Made by a program: the position numbers and the translations under genes
The notes under the pieces: generated by a model
Databases searched by the model: none
What the model was told of the DNA's origin: nothing
What the model saw: only the letters and a program-made list of their open reading frames with translations
Assembly (NCBI GenBank): GCA_001771975.1
Contig: MERE01000027.1
Span: forward strand, 1 to 8,913
Origin: Betaproteobacteria bacterium RIFCSPLOWO2_02_FULL_68_150
GTDB lineage: Bacteria > Pseudomonadota > Gammaproteobacteria > Burkholderiales > SG8-39
Direction of reading: 5' to 3'
DNA: 8,913 nucleotides
In this document: positions 1 to 6,553 of the stretch, piece after piece
Layout of the letters: every line of letters begins with the position of its first letter
How positions within the stretch are numbered: position 1 is the first letter of the stretch

Positions 1-2
1 GC

Positions 3-728
3 GTGGTCAACGCGAGCGGCGTGGAGGCCATGAGCCGCGCAATCGAAGACCTGCTCGCCGCCGGCTACCGCACCCTGAAGGTCAAGGTGGGCAGCGCTCT
101 CGCCAAAGACATCGCGCACGTCGGCACGGTGCAGCGCCTGCTGCGCGGCCGGGCGCGCCTCCGCATCGACGCCAACCAGGGCTTCAGCGCCGCAGACGGC
201 ATCGCCTTCGTGCGCGCGCTCGATCCGGCAGGCGTCGAACTTTTCGAGCAGCCCTGCGCCGCCGCCGACTGGGACGCGCATCTCGCGGTGGCACGCTCTT
301 CGAATGTGCCGATGATGCTCGACGAGTCGATCTACGGCCTCGCCGACATCGAGCGCGCCGCCGAGCTGCAGGCGGCGCGCTACGTGAAACTGAAGCTGAT
401 GAAGCTCGGCACGCTGGGCGCGCTCGCCCAGGCGCTCGAGCGCATCCGCGCACTCGGCATGACGCCGGTGCTCGGCAACGGCGTCGCCTGCGACCTCGGC
501 TGCTGGATGGAGGCCTGCGTCGCCGCGCGCCACATCGACAACGCGGGCGAGATGAACGGCTTTCTCAAGGCGCGCGCGCAACTGCTCGAGGAGCCGCTCG
601 AGGTGCGCGAGGCCGCGATCCGCCTGCGGCCCGGCTTTGCCCCGCGGCTCGCCCTGGACCGGCTCGAGCCCTACACGATCGCCACGCACCATGAGAGCAG
701 TCGCCGTTACCGAGTTCGGCGGGCCTGA
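3..728 (+). CDS. Enolase-superfamily enzyme, muconate lactonizing (MLE) subgroup, 5'-truncated by window edge
   Basis: The 241 visible residues are the C-terminal TIM-barrel part of an MLE-type enolase-superfamily protein. The N-terminal capping domain and about a third of the protein lie upstream, so the GTG at position 3 is an internal valine codon, not the start. Counting from it, the catalytic set appears in family order: K26-x-K28 (LKVKVG), metal ligands D56 (RIDANQ), E82 (FEQP) and D107 (LDES), and the strand-six lysine at K131 in VKLKLMK (K134 is the alternative). The usual GG after this motif is GT here. Such enzymes abstract a proton alpha to a carboxylate with Mg2+ and act as cycloisomerases, racemases, dehydratases or epimerases, so the exact reaction cannot be read from this. 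It is not methylaspartate ammonia-lyase, which belongs to the same superfamily but lacks the KxK motif. The end overlaps the next gene by 38 bases. Family call is firm; substrate unknown. Confidence 0.9.
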   Translation: MVNASGVEAMSRAIEDLLAAGYRTLKVKVGSALAKDIAHVGTVQRLLRGRARLRIDANQGFSAADGIAFVRALDPAGVELFEQPCAAADWDAHLAVARSSNVPMMLDESIYGLADIERAAELQAARYVKLKLMKLGTLGALAQALERIRALGMTPVLGNGVACDLGCWMEACVAARHIDNAGEMNGFLKARAQLLEEPLEVREAAIRLRPGFAPRLALDRLEPYTIATHHESSRRYRVRRA

Positions 729-1677
729 GAAGCTCGCCCTGATGGAACTCGCCGCGCCCGAGCCGGGGCGTGGCGAGGCGCTCGTCAAGCTCGATTACGC
801 GGGCATCAATTTCATCGACGTCTACATGCGCAGCGGCCAGTACGCGCGTTCGCACACCTACCAGACCCCGCTGCCGATGGTGATCGGCATGGAGGGCGCG
901 GGCACCGTGGCGGCGCTCGGTCCGGAGGCCAGCGGCCTCGCGGTCGGCGAGCGCGTCGCCTGGTGCATCGTGCGCGGCGCCTACGCCGAGTACGCCGCGG
1001 TGCCAGCGTGGAAACTGGTGCCGGTTCCGTCCGACGTACCGCTGCCGGTGGCGACGGCGTTGATGCTGCAGGGTTTCACTGCGCACTATCTGAGTCATTC
1101 CGCCTTCGCGCTCGGCCCCGCGCACGCCTGTCTGGTGCACGCCGCGGCGGGTGGCGTGGGCCAGCTGCTGGTGCAGCTCGCGAAGGCGCGCGGCGCCACG
1201 GTGATTGCGACCGTGGGCAGCCCCGAGAAGGCCGAGATCGCGCGCGCGCGCGGGGCCGATCACGTCGTGCTGTACCGCGAGCAGGACTTCCGCGAGGAGG
1301 TCATGCGCATCACCGGCGGCCAGGGCGTGGACGTGGTCTACGATGCCGTCGGCAGGGACACCATCGCGCGCAGCGTGCGCAGCCTGAAGCGGCGCGGGCT
1401 GTGCGTGAACTATGGCGGCGCCTCGGGGCTGGTGCGCTCGATCGAGCCGCTCGAACTCGCCGAGGCCGGCTCGGTATACTTCACCCGCCCGCATCTCGCC
1501 GATTACATCGCGACGCCCGAGGAACTGCGCGGGCGCGCCGCGGCGCTGTTCGCCGCCTGGCGCGCCGGAACGCTCGTGGTGAACGTGGACCGCGAGTTCC
1601 CGCTCGCCGAGGCCGGCGCCGCCCACCGCCGCCTGGAGGGCAGAGACACGAAGGGCAAGCTGTTGTTGCGCATGTAG
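691..1677 (+). CDS. Zinc-independent quinone oxidoreductase-type MDR reductase
   Basis: The product is 328 residues, the usual length for NADPH:quinone oxidoreductase (QOR, zeta-crystallin) proteins. The start is the ATG at 691, because the family N-terminus (MRAVAVTEFGGPE) begins exactly there; upstream in-frame codons are read-through. The GroES-like half has the QOR signature around residues 38-51 (GINFIDVYMRSGQY) and GMEGAG at 66-71. The Rossmann NADPH-binding glycine motif AAAGGVG is at 151-157, followed by LVQLAKARGATVIAT. The cysteine and histidine ligands of zinc-type alcohol dehydrogenases are absent. It is a soluble cytoplasmic protein. The family reduces quinones or, in several branches, the C=C bond of enones and enoyl compounds with NADPH. 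Its start lies inside the enolase-superfamily gene and no Shine-Dalgarno is obvious, suggesting translational coupling. A pathway role is inference from position only. Confidence 0.92.
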   Translation: MRAVAVTEFGGPEKLALMELAAPEPGRGEALVKLDYAGINFIDVYMRSGQYARSHTYQTPLPMVIGMEGAGTVAALGPEASGLAVGERVAWCIVRGAYAEYAAVPAWKLVPVPSDVPLPVATALMLQGFTAHYLSHSAFALGPAHACLVHAAAGGVGQLLVQLAKARGATVIATVGSPEKAEIARARGADHVVLYREQDFREEVMRITGGQGVDVVYDAVGRDTIARSVRSLKRRGLCVNYGGASGLVRSIEPLELAEAGSVYFTRPHLADYIATPEELRGRAAALFAAWRAGTLVVNVDREFPLAEAGAAHRRLEGRDTKGKLLLRM

Positions 1678-1692
1678 CGTCGTCATCAACCC

Positions 1693-1701
1693 AAGGAGGA
1701 G
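1693..1701 (+). promoter_or_regulatory. Strong Shine-Dalgarno sequence of the binding-protein gene
   Basis: AAGGAGGAG lies in the 30-base gap after the MDR reductase, about 8 bases before the ATG at 1708. It is the only near-consensus ribosome binding site on the plus strand of this window. It fixes the start of the binding protein and suggests that this protein is made in excess over its neighbours, as expected for a periplasmic receptor. Nothing resembling a promoter or terminator fits in the short gap, so read-through from upstream is likely. Confidence 0.8.
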
Positions 1702-1707
1702 CAGACC

Positions 1708-2643
1708 ATGCAGATCGTCAAATTCGGGCTCGCGTCAGCCCTGATCGCCTGCGGCGCGGCAGCCGCGCTCGCGCAGGAGAAGTACCCCACCCGGCCGATC
1801 GAGTTCATCGTGCCCTGGGGCCCGGGCGGCGGCGCCGATCAGGTGGCGCGCAAGTCGGCGCAGCTGATGGAAAAGGAACTCGGCGTATCGTTGCCGGTAA
1901 TCAACGTCGCCGGCGCCACCGGCCAGACCGGGCTCAACAAGATGCTCACGGCGCCCCCCGACGGTTACACCATTTCGGTCATGACCGGAGACACCTTCGG
2001 CCTGCTCACGGACGCCTCTACGAAGTGGAAACTCGAGGAACTGATTCCGGCGGCGGTGATGATCAAGCAGCCCTCCGCGTTCTTCACTTCCGATCCGAAG
2101 CTCGCCACCTGGGCGGACGTGGAGCGCGAAGCGAAATCCAGGCCGCTGAAGGTCGCGATCACCGGCTTCGGCAGCCCGGACGACATGCACGTCAATTTCT
2201 TCGCCAACAAGGGCATCAAGCTCGTCTCGGTGCCCTTCGCCAAGCCGGCCGAGCGCTATACGGCGATCCTCGGCGGTCACGCCGACCTCCTGTACGAGCA
2301 GCTCGGCGACGTGAAGAGCTTCCTCGAGTCGAAGAAGATGCGTCCCGTGATCCTGTTCGCGGATCAGCGCTTCCCCGTTTTCCCGGACACGCCTTCCGGC
2401 AAGGAGCTCGGGCACGACATCGTCATCAACCAGTTCCGCGCCGTGATGGTGAAGGCCGGAACCGACGCCGCACGCGTCAAGGTGATCTCGGACGCGCTCG
2501 CCAAGGCGGCGGCAACCGCTGACTACAAGGCCTACCTCGTCGACCAGTACGCCGATCCTGCGAGCTTCATTCCCGCGGCGGGGGCGCAGGCGTTCCTCAG
2601 AAGCGAGCTCGACAAAATGAGGAAGTTCGCGATCAAGAAGTGA
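1708..2643 (+). CDS. tctC: Bug/TctC-family periplasmic solute-binding protein of a TTT transporter
   Basis: This 311-residue protein has the length and signatures of Bug receptors. An N-terminal signal peptide covers about residues 1-22, with likely cleavage after ALA22. The mature start is QEKYPTRPI, followed by IVPWGPGGGADQVAR (34-48), in which D44 is the conserved Bug aspartate. VAGATGQTG and PPDGYTI follow. Bug proteins capture small carboxylates in the periplasm, commonly di- or tricarboxylates, and hand them to TctA/TctB. The partner subunits are in the same operon but separated from it by the three mutase genes, which suggests that the captured ligand is the mutase substrate or its precursor. 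The stop TGA shares one base with the ATG of the next gene. Residues 12-15 (LIAC) also fit a lipobox, so lipidation at C15 is an alternative to simple secretion. The ligand cannot be read from sequence. Confidence 0.93.
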   Translation: MQIVKFGLASALIACGAAAALAQEKYPTRPIEFIVPWGPGGGADQVARKSAQLMEKELGVSLPVINVAGATGQTGLNKMLTAPPDGYTISVMTGDTFGLLTDASTKWKLEELIPAAVMIKQPSAFFTSDPKLATWADVEREAKSRPLKVAITGFGSPDDMHVNFFANKGIKLVSVPFAKPAERYTAILGGHADLLYEQLGDVKSFLESKKMRPVILFADQRFPVFPDTPSGKELGHDIVINQFRAVMVKAGTDAARVKVISDALAKAAATADYKAYLVDQYADPASFIPAAGAQAFLRSELDKMRKFAIKK

Positions 2644-3089
2644 TGTCCGGCCGGATGCGGACCATCGTCACCGGCGTCATCGGCTCCGACACGCACATCG
2701 TCGGCAACCGGATCCTCGCCATGGCGCTGGAGAAAGCCGGCCACAAGGTGGTGGCGCTCGGCGCGCTCACCCCCGCCGCCGATTTCGTGCGGGCGGCGGT
2801 GGAGACGCGCGCCGACGCGATCCTGGTGTCCTCGCTCTACGGCCAGGGCGAGCTCGATTGCCGCGGCTTCCGCGACCTGTGCGTCGAAGCGGGGCTGGAG
2901 GACATCCTGCTCTACGTCGGCGGCAACCTCGTGGTCGGCAAGCGTTCCTGGGAAGAGACCGCGCAGACCTATCTCGAGATGGGCTTCGATCGCGTTGCAC
3001 CGCCGGGAATCCGCAGCGAGGCGGTGATCGAGTGGCTGGGGCGCGATTTCGCGGCGCGCGAGCGTGGCCAGCGGCGCGCCGACCCATGA
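2643..3089 (+). CDS. glmS: B12-binding S subunit of a glutamate-mutase-type carbon-skeleton mutase
   Basis: The 148-residue product is a full-length GlmS/MutS-type cobalamin-binding protein with a Rossmann-like fold. The base-off/His-on motif DxHxxG is at D16-T-H18-I-V-G21, with H18 the expected lower axial cobalt ligand. The conserved SSLYGQGE (a cobalamin-tail contact region) and VGGNLVVGK follow. It closely resembles clostridial GlmS throughout. It forms the active mutase with the E subunit, binding adenosylcobalamin between them in the cytoplasm. The start is the ATG at 2643, overlapping the previous TGA (TGATG); the internal ATG at residue 5 is an equally plausible start by family alignment. 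The gene ends by ATGA overlap with the L gene. Nothing looks degraded. The symbol reflects homology only; the substrate of the complex is doubtful (see the E subunit). Confidence 0.94.
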   Translation: MSGRMRTIVTGVIGSDTHIVGNRILAMALEKAGHKVVALGALTPAADFVRAAVETRADAILVSSLYGQGELDCRGFRDLCVEAGLEDILLYVGGNLVVGKRSWEETAQTYLEMGFDRVAPPGIRSEAVIEWLGRDFAARERGQRRADP

Positions 3090-4498
3090 GCGCCGCGCTG
3101 CTGATCGACTTCGGCAGTACGTATACGAAGCTGCGCGCCGTCGACCTCGGGCGGCGGCGCGTCATCGGCGCCGGGCAGGGCCCTTCCACCGTCTCGAGCG
3201 ACATCCGGGTGGGCATGAAGGCGGCGCTCGCCGACCTCGAACGGCGCTGCGGCGGGCTGCCGCAGTTTCGCCATCGCCTCGCCTCGAGCAGCGCGGCGGG
3301 CGGCCTGCGCATGGTGACCGTGGGTCTGGTGCGCGAACTCACCGCGGAGGCGGCGCGGCAGGCGGCGCTCGGCGCGGGTGCGCGGCTGGTCGGCACCTTC
3401 GCCTACCGCCTTACGGCGGCGGATCTCGAGCGCATCGCGCAGCTTCGCCCCGACATCGTGCTGCTTGCCGGCGGCACCGACGGCGGCAATACGGAAGTGG
3501 TATTGCATAACGCCGCCGCGCTCGCGGCAAGTACGCTCGAGTGCCCCGTCATCTACGCGGGCAATCGCGAGGCTGCGGACGAGGCGCGCGCGCGCCTTGG
3601 CGGCCGCCTGCTCGCCTGCACCGAAAACGTGATGCCGGAGTTCAACGTACTCAACATCGAACCCGCGCGCGCCGCGATCCGCCGCGTGTTCATCGAGCGC
3701 ATCGTGCACGCGAAGGGCATCGACCGCGCCGCAGCCGAGTTCGACGCGGTGCTCATGCCGACGCCCGCCGCGGTACTCGAAGGCGCGCAATTGCTCGCCG
3801 ACGGCCTGCCGGGGACGCGCGGGCTGGGCGAGCTGCTGGTCGTCGACCCGGGCGGCGCCACCACCGACGTGCACTCGGTCGCCGCGGGCGAGCCCGCGCC
3901 GGGCGTAGTGCCGCAGGGCCTGCCCGAGCCGCGCGTCAAGCGCACGGTGGAGGGCGATCTCGGCATGCGCCACAACGCCGCTGCGATCGTCGCCGCGGCG
4001 GGGCTTGAAGCGATCGCGCGCGACGCGCGACTCGACGCTGCGCGCGCCGCCGCGCTGCTCGCCCAGGTGAGTGCCGATGTCGGGCGACTGCCCGCGAGCG
4101 CAGAGGAAATCGCGTTCGACCAGGCGCTCGCACGCGCGGCCGTGAAAATCGCGGTGCGGCGCCATTGCGGCACCTGCGAGATTGTCCATACCGCGACCGG
4201 ACCCGTGAGCGTCCAGCGCGGCAAGGACCTGACGCGAGTCGCCACGGTAATCGGGACCGGAGGCGCGCTGGTCTCGAGCCGCGATCCGGCTGCCGTGCTG
4301 CGCATGGCGCTCGCCGATCCGCAAGATCCTTTCGCGTTGCGGCCGCGCGCGCCGAGGCTCCTGCTCGATCGCGAGTACCTGCTGTATGCTTGCGGCCTGC
4401 TGCAGAACGTCGAGCCGCAGGCCGCGCTCGAGCTCGCGCTCGGCAACCTCGCCGAGCTGGACCCGGAAATCGCCCATGAACGCACCCGCCACGCGTGA
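3086..4498 (+). CDS. glmL: GlmL/MutL-type ATPase associated with B12 mutase
   Basis: This 470-residue protein belongs to the MutL/GlmL family, actin/Hsp70-like (ASKHA) ATPases always found beside glutamate-mutase genes and thought to reactivate or chaperone the B12 enzyme. It should not be confused with the DNA mismatch repair protein of the same name. The ATP-binding elements are visible: the phosphate-1 loop DFGSTYTK at residues 8-15, the phosphate-2 loop VDPGGATTDVHS starting at V253, and the adenosine-side GTGGAL at 390-395. The LLAGGTDGGN stretch typical of the family also occurs. The start is the ATG at 3086, within ATGA at the end of the S gene, matching the family N-terminus; the open frame upstream of it is a shadow of the S gene. 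The 3' end overlaps the E gene by 23 bases. The full-length gene with intact nucleotide motifs argues that the mutase is functional. Confidence 0.92.
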   Translation: MSAALLIDFGSTYTKLRAVDLGRRRVIGAGQGPSTVSSDIRVGMKAALADLERRCGGLPQFRHRLASSSAAGGLRMVTVGLVRELTAEAARQAALGAGARLVGTFAYRLTAADLERIAQLRPDIVLLAGGTDGGNTEVVLHNAAALAASTLECPVIYAGNREAADEARARLGGRLLACTENVMPEFNVLNIEPARAAIRRVFIERIVHAKGIDRAAAEFDAVLMPTPAAVLEGAQLLADGLPGTRGLGELLVVDPGGATTDVHSVAAGEPAPGVVPQGLPEPRVKRTVEGDLGMRHNAAAIVAAAGLEAIARDARLDAARAAALLAQVSADVGRLPASAEEIAFDQALARAAVKIAVRRHCGTCEIVHTATGPVSVQRGKDLTRVATVIGTGGALVSSRDPAAVLRMALADPQDPFALRPRAPRLLLDREYLLYACGLLQNVEPQAALELALGNLAELDPEIAHERTRHA

Positions 4499-5993
4499 TT
4501 CGACCCGGCATGCGCTTTCCGAGGCGCGCATCCCGGAGGACCTGTTCGCCCGGATGCGCAGCGACAATCTCGCGCGCTGGCCGACCGGCGCCGGAGTCGA
4601 TTTCGAGGCCGCCATCGAGCGCCACCAGTCGCTGCCGCCGCACAAGCAGCTTGCACGCGTGATGCGCGCGGCCGACGCGCAGCGCCGCTGCCTGACGCAG
4701 CCGCGCGGCGGCTTCGGTACCTTCGAGCTGCAGCGCGAACTGATGCAGACGCTGGATCGCGACGGGCACGCCGACATCGTGCCGACCACCACCGACAGCT
4801 ACACGCGCAACGAGCATTGGCAGCTGGCGCAGAAGGGCATCGAGGAAAGCGAGAAAATGGGCCGCTCGATGCTGAACGGCTACCCGATGGTCAACTACGG
4901 CATCGAATACGCGCGCCGCCTGATCGACGCCATAGACAAGCCGGCGATCATGCTCACCGGCACCACCATGCCGCGGCTGACCGGCGAAATCGGCTACGCC
5001 GCGGGCTACTCGGGCTACCTCGGCTCGGGCATCGCCTATACCGCGTCCTACATCAAGGAACTTCCGATCGAGGAAGGCATCCGCAACTACCAGTACCTCG
5101 ATCGCCTTGTCGCGATGTACCAGGAGCGGGGAGTGGAACTGCACCGGCGCCAGCCGGGTTTCCTCACCGGCACCAACATCCCGCCCTGCATCGCGATCGT
5201 GACCTGCGTGCTCGACTGCCTGCTCGCCGCAGCGCAGGGCGTGAAGAACTACGGCCTGGAGATGGGCGAGACGCTGCACCTGGTGCAGGACGCGGCGGCG
5301 ACCGTGGTGTGCCGCGAGATGTGCCAGGAGTACCTGGCCAGGCGGGGCCACCGCGACGTGTTCACGCCGGTGACGCTGCTGCACTGGATGGGTGCCTGGC
5401 CGCAGGACGACGCGCAGTCGGCGGCGCTGCTCGCCTACGGCGGGACGCTGGCGGCGATCGCGGGCGCGGTGAGCGTCACCACCAAGACCGCGCACGAGGC
5501 CTACGGCATTCCAACGCCGCAGGCCAACGCGGAGGGACTGCGCACGACGCGCATGGCGATCTATCTCGCGCGCCATATCCGGCTCGACGGACTGCCCGAG
5601 TTCGAGCGCGAAAAGGAACTGATCCGGCGCGAAGTCCGGCCGATCGTCGACAAGGTGCTCGAGATGGGCGACGGCGACGCCGCGATCGGAACGGTGCGCG
5701 CCTTCAGGGCCGGCGTGCTCGACATTCCGTGGTCGCCCAACCGCGGCGTGCAAAGCCGCGTGCTGCCGGCGCGCGATGGCGACGGCTGCCTGCGCATCGT
5801 CGATGCGGGGCTGATGCCTTTTCCGAAGGAGATCCTGGAGTTCCATGAAGAGCGCCTGCGCCGGCGCGCCGAGCGCGACGGGATCGCCTTCGGGCCCGAT
5901 CTCGCCGTGGCGAGCGTGTACGAGATTTCCGAGCCGATCGCGAAGCTGCTGCCCGATCGCTGGCAGCTGGATGCGCGCGGCGCGAGCGCATGA
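4476..5993 (+). CDS. glmE: Catalytic E subunit of a glutamate-mutase-type B12 enzyme with altered substrate site
   Basis: The 505-residue TIM-barrel protein is clearly homologous to GlmE (about 483 residues), with a slightly longer N-terminus; the start ATG at 4476 lies inside the L gene. GlmE rearranges L-glutamate to 3-methylaspartate by a radical mechanism using adenosylcobalamin held with the S subunit. Against clostridial GlmE from memory, residues align without gaps at an offset of +11 through this region. R77 (QPRGGF), R111 (SYTRNE), Y188 and Y192 match the substrate residues Arg66, Arg100, Tyr177 and Tyr181. K337 and E341 (TKTAHEA) match the coenzyme residues Lys326 and Glu330. However, L160, T161, L182 and L302 replace Arg149, His150, Glu171 and His291. 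The arginine claw is thus incomplete and the residue near the substrate amino group is lost. Surrounding motifs (LLNG/MLNG type, VNYG, GIPT, GDGDAAIGTVRAF) are well kept, so this looks like a changed substrate rather than decay. The true substrate is unknown and glutamate is unlikely. The stop overlaps the tctB ATG (ATGA). Confidence 0.9.
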   Translation: MNAPATRDSTRHALSEARIPEDLFARMRSDNLARWPTGAGVDFEAAIERHQSLPPHKQLARVMRAADAQRRCLTQPRGGFGTFELQRELMQTLDRDGHADIVPTTTDSYTRNEHWQLAQKGIEESEKMGRSMLNGYPMVNYGIEYARRLIDAIDKPAIMLTGTTMPRLTGEIGYAAGYSGYLGSGIAYTASYIKELPIEEGIRNYQYLDRLVAMYQERGVELHRRQPGFLTGTNIPPCIAIVTCVLDCLLAAAQGVKNYGLEMGETLHLVQDAAATVVCREMCQEYLARRGHRDVFTPVTLLHWMGAWPQDDAQSAALLAYGGTLAAIAGAVSVTTKTAHEAYGIPTPQANAEGLRTTRMAIYLARHIRLDGLPEFEREKELIRREVRPIVDKVLEMGDGDAAIGTVRAFRAGVLDIPWSPNRGVQSRVLPARDGDGCLRIVDAGLMPFPKEILEFHEERLRRRAERDGIAFGPDLAVASVYEISEPIAKLLPDRWQLDARGASA

Positions 5994-6547
5994 TCGTCGC
6001 CCGCATCATTCCCTATGCCCTGGTCGGCGCGGTCTCCGGTTATCTGTTTTTCACGGCCACGCAAATAGAGTTTCACCGCCGTGCCGGCACGCTCGGCCCG
6101 GATGTCTGGCCCAAGCTCGTGCTCGCGCTGCTCATCGCGACCTGCCTGTACGAGATCGTCCGGATCGTGCTCGTCCGCGGCCGGCGCGGCGGTGCCGCGG
6201 GCGTGCTGCAGGAGATGGTCGAGGAATCCGAGGCGAAGCTCGGCGGCGGCTTCGTCTACGCCGGGGCGCGCAGTCCCTGGACGCTCGCCGCGGGCATCGC
6301 GCTCACGGCGCTGTACGTCTGGGTGATTCAGCAGCTCGGTTTCTTTCTCGCCACCGCGGCATACGTCTTCGCTTTCATCGCGCTGGGCGGCTACCGCCGC
6401 TGGGGCGTCAATGCCGCGGTCAGCCTGATCGGCACCACGCTCATGATGTTCTTCTTCATGAAGGTGGTGTACGTCTCGCTGCCTCTGGGGCAGGGACCCT
6501 TCGCGCAGTTTACCTTCTGGCTGATGCGCCTCATGGGCATCCGCTGA
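5990..6547 (+). CDS. tctB: TTT transporter small membrane subunit TctB
   Basis: The 185-residue protein has four predicted membrane segments, at about residues 6-26, 40-62, 97-132 (a helical hairpin) and 140-162. The loop between the second and third segments is charged (residues 63-95). The family marks are RRAGTLGPDVWPKL (30-43) in the first loop and YVSLPLGQGPF (161-171) near the end. TctB is the poorly conserved small inner-membrane subunit of tripartite tricarboxylate transporters. It is required with TctA for cation-coupled uptake of the ligand delivered by the Bug protein. Its ATG at 5990 overlaps the TGA of the mutase E gene, so it is probably translated by coupling; no separate Shine-Dalgarno is evident. 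Tight linkage to the mutase is the main reason to tie transport and rearrangement together. Confidence 0.92.
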   Translation: MIVARIIPYALVGAVSGYLFFTATQIEFHRRAGTLGPDVWPKLVLALLIATCLYEIVRIVLVRGRRGGAAGVLQEMVEESEAKLGGGFVYAGARSPWTLAAGIALTALYVWVIQQLGFFLATAAYVFAFIALGGYRRWGVNAAVSLIGTTLMMFFFMKVVYVSLPLGQGPFAQFTFWLMRLMGIR

Positions 6548-6553
6548 GCGCGC

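Noticed and set aside
3..728. Methylaspartate ammonia-lyase, suggested by the nearby glutamate-mutase-like genes
   Set aside because: It is in the enolase superfamily, but the K-x-K, RIDANQ, FEQP and LDES set is that of the MLE subgroup.
1236..1254. Run of alternating CG bases
   Set aside because: It encodes the ARARGAD stretch in the reductase Rossmann domain; similar runs occur at other Ala-Arg codons in this GC-rich DNA.
1678..1707. Possible promoter, terminator or B12 riboswitch before tctC
   Set aside because: The gap is only 30 bases, mostly Shine-Dalgarno and spacer; too short for a cobalamin riboswitch. Any such element would lie upstream of the window.
3086..4498. DNA mismatch repair protein MutL
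   Set aside because: The shared name is historical. The protein has actin/Hsp70-like ATP motifs, not the GHKL ATPase motifs of mismatch repair MutL, and sits between the S and E mutase genes.
2969..4792. Minus-strand open frame of 607 codons opposite glmL and glmE
   Set aside because: Arginine- and alanine-rich with no recognisable motif, antisense to an intact GlmL. A GC-driven shadow.
4476..5993. Plain annotation as glutamate (methylaspartate) mutase E subunit
   Set aside because: The fold and coenzyme residues fit, but four substrate-site residues including Arg149 and Glu171 equivalents are replaced, so the substrate name is not supported.
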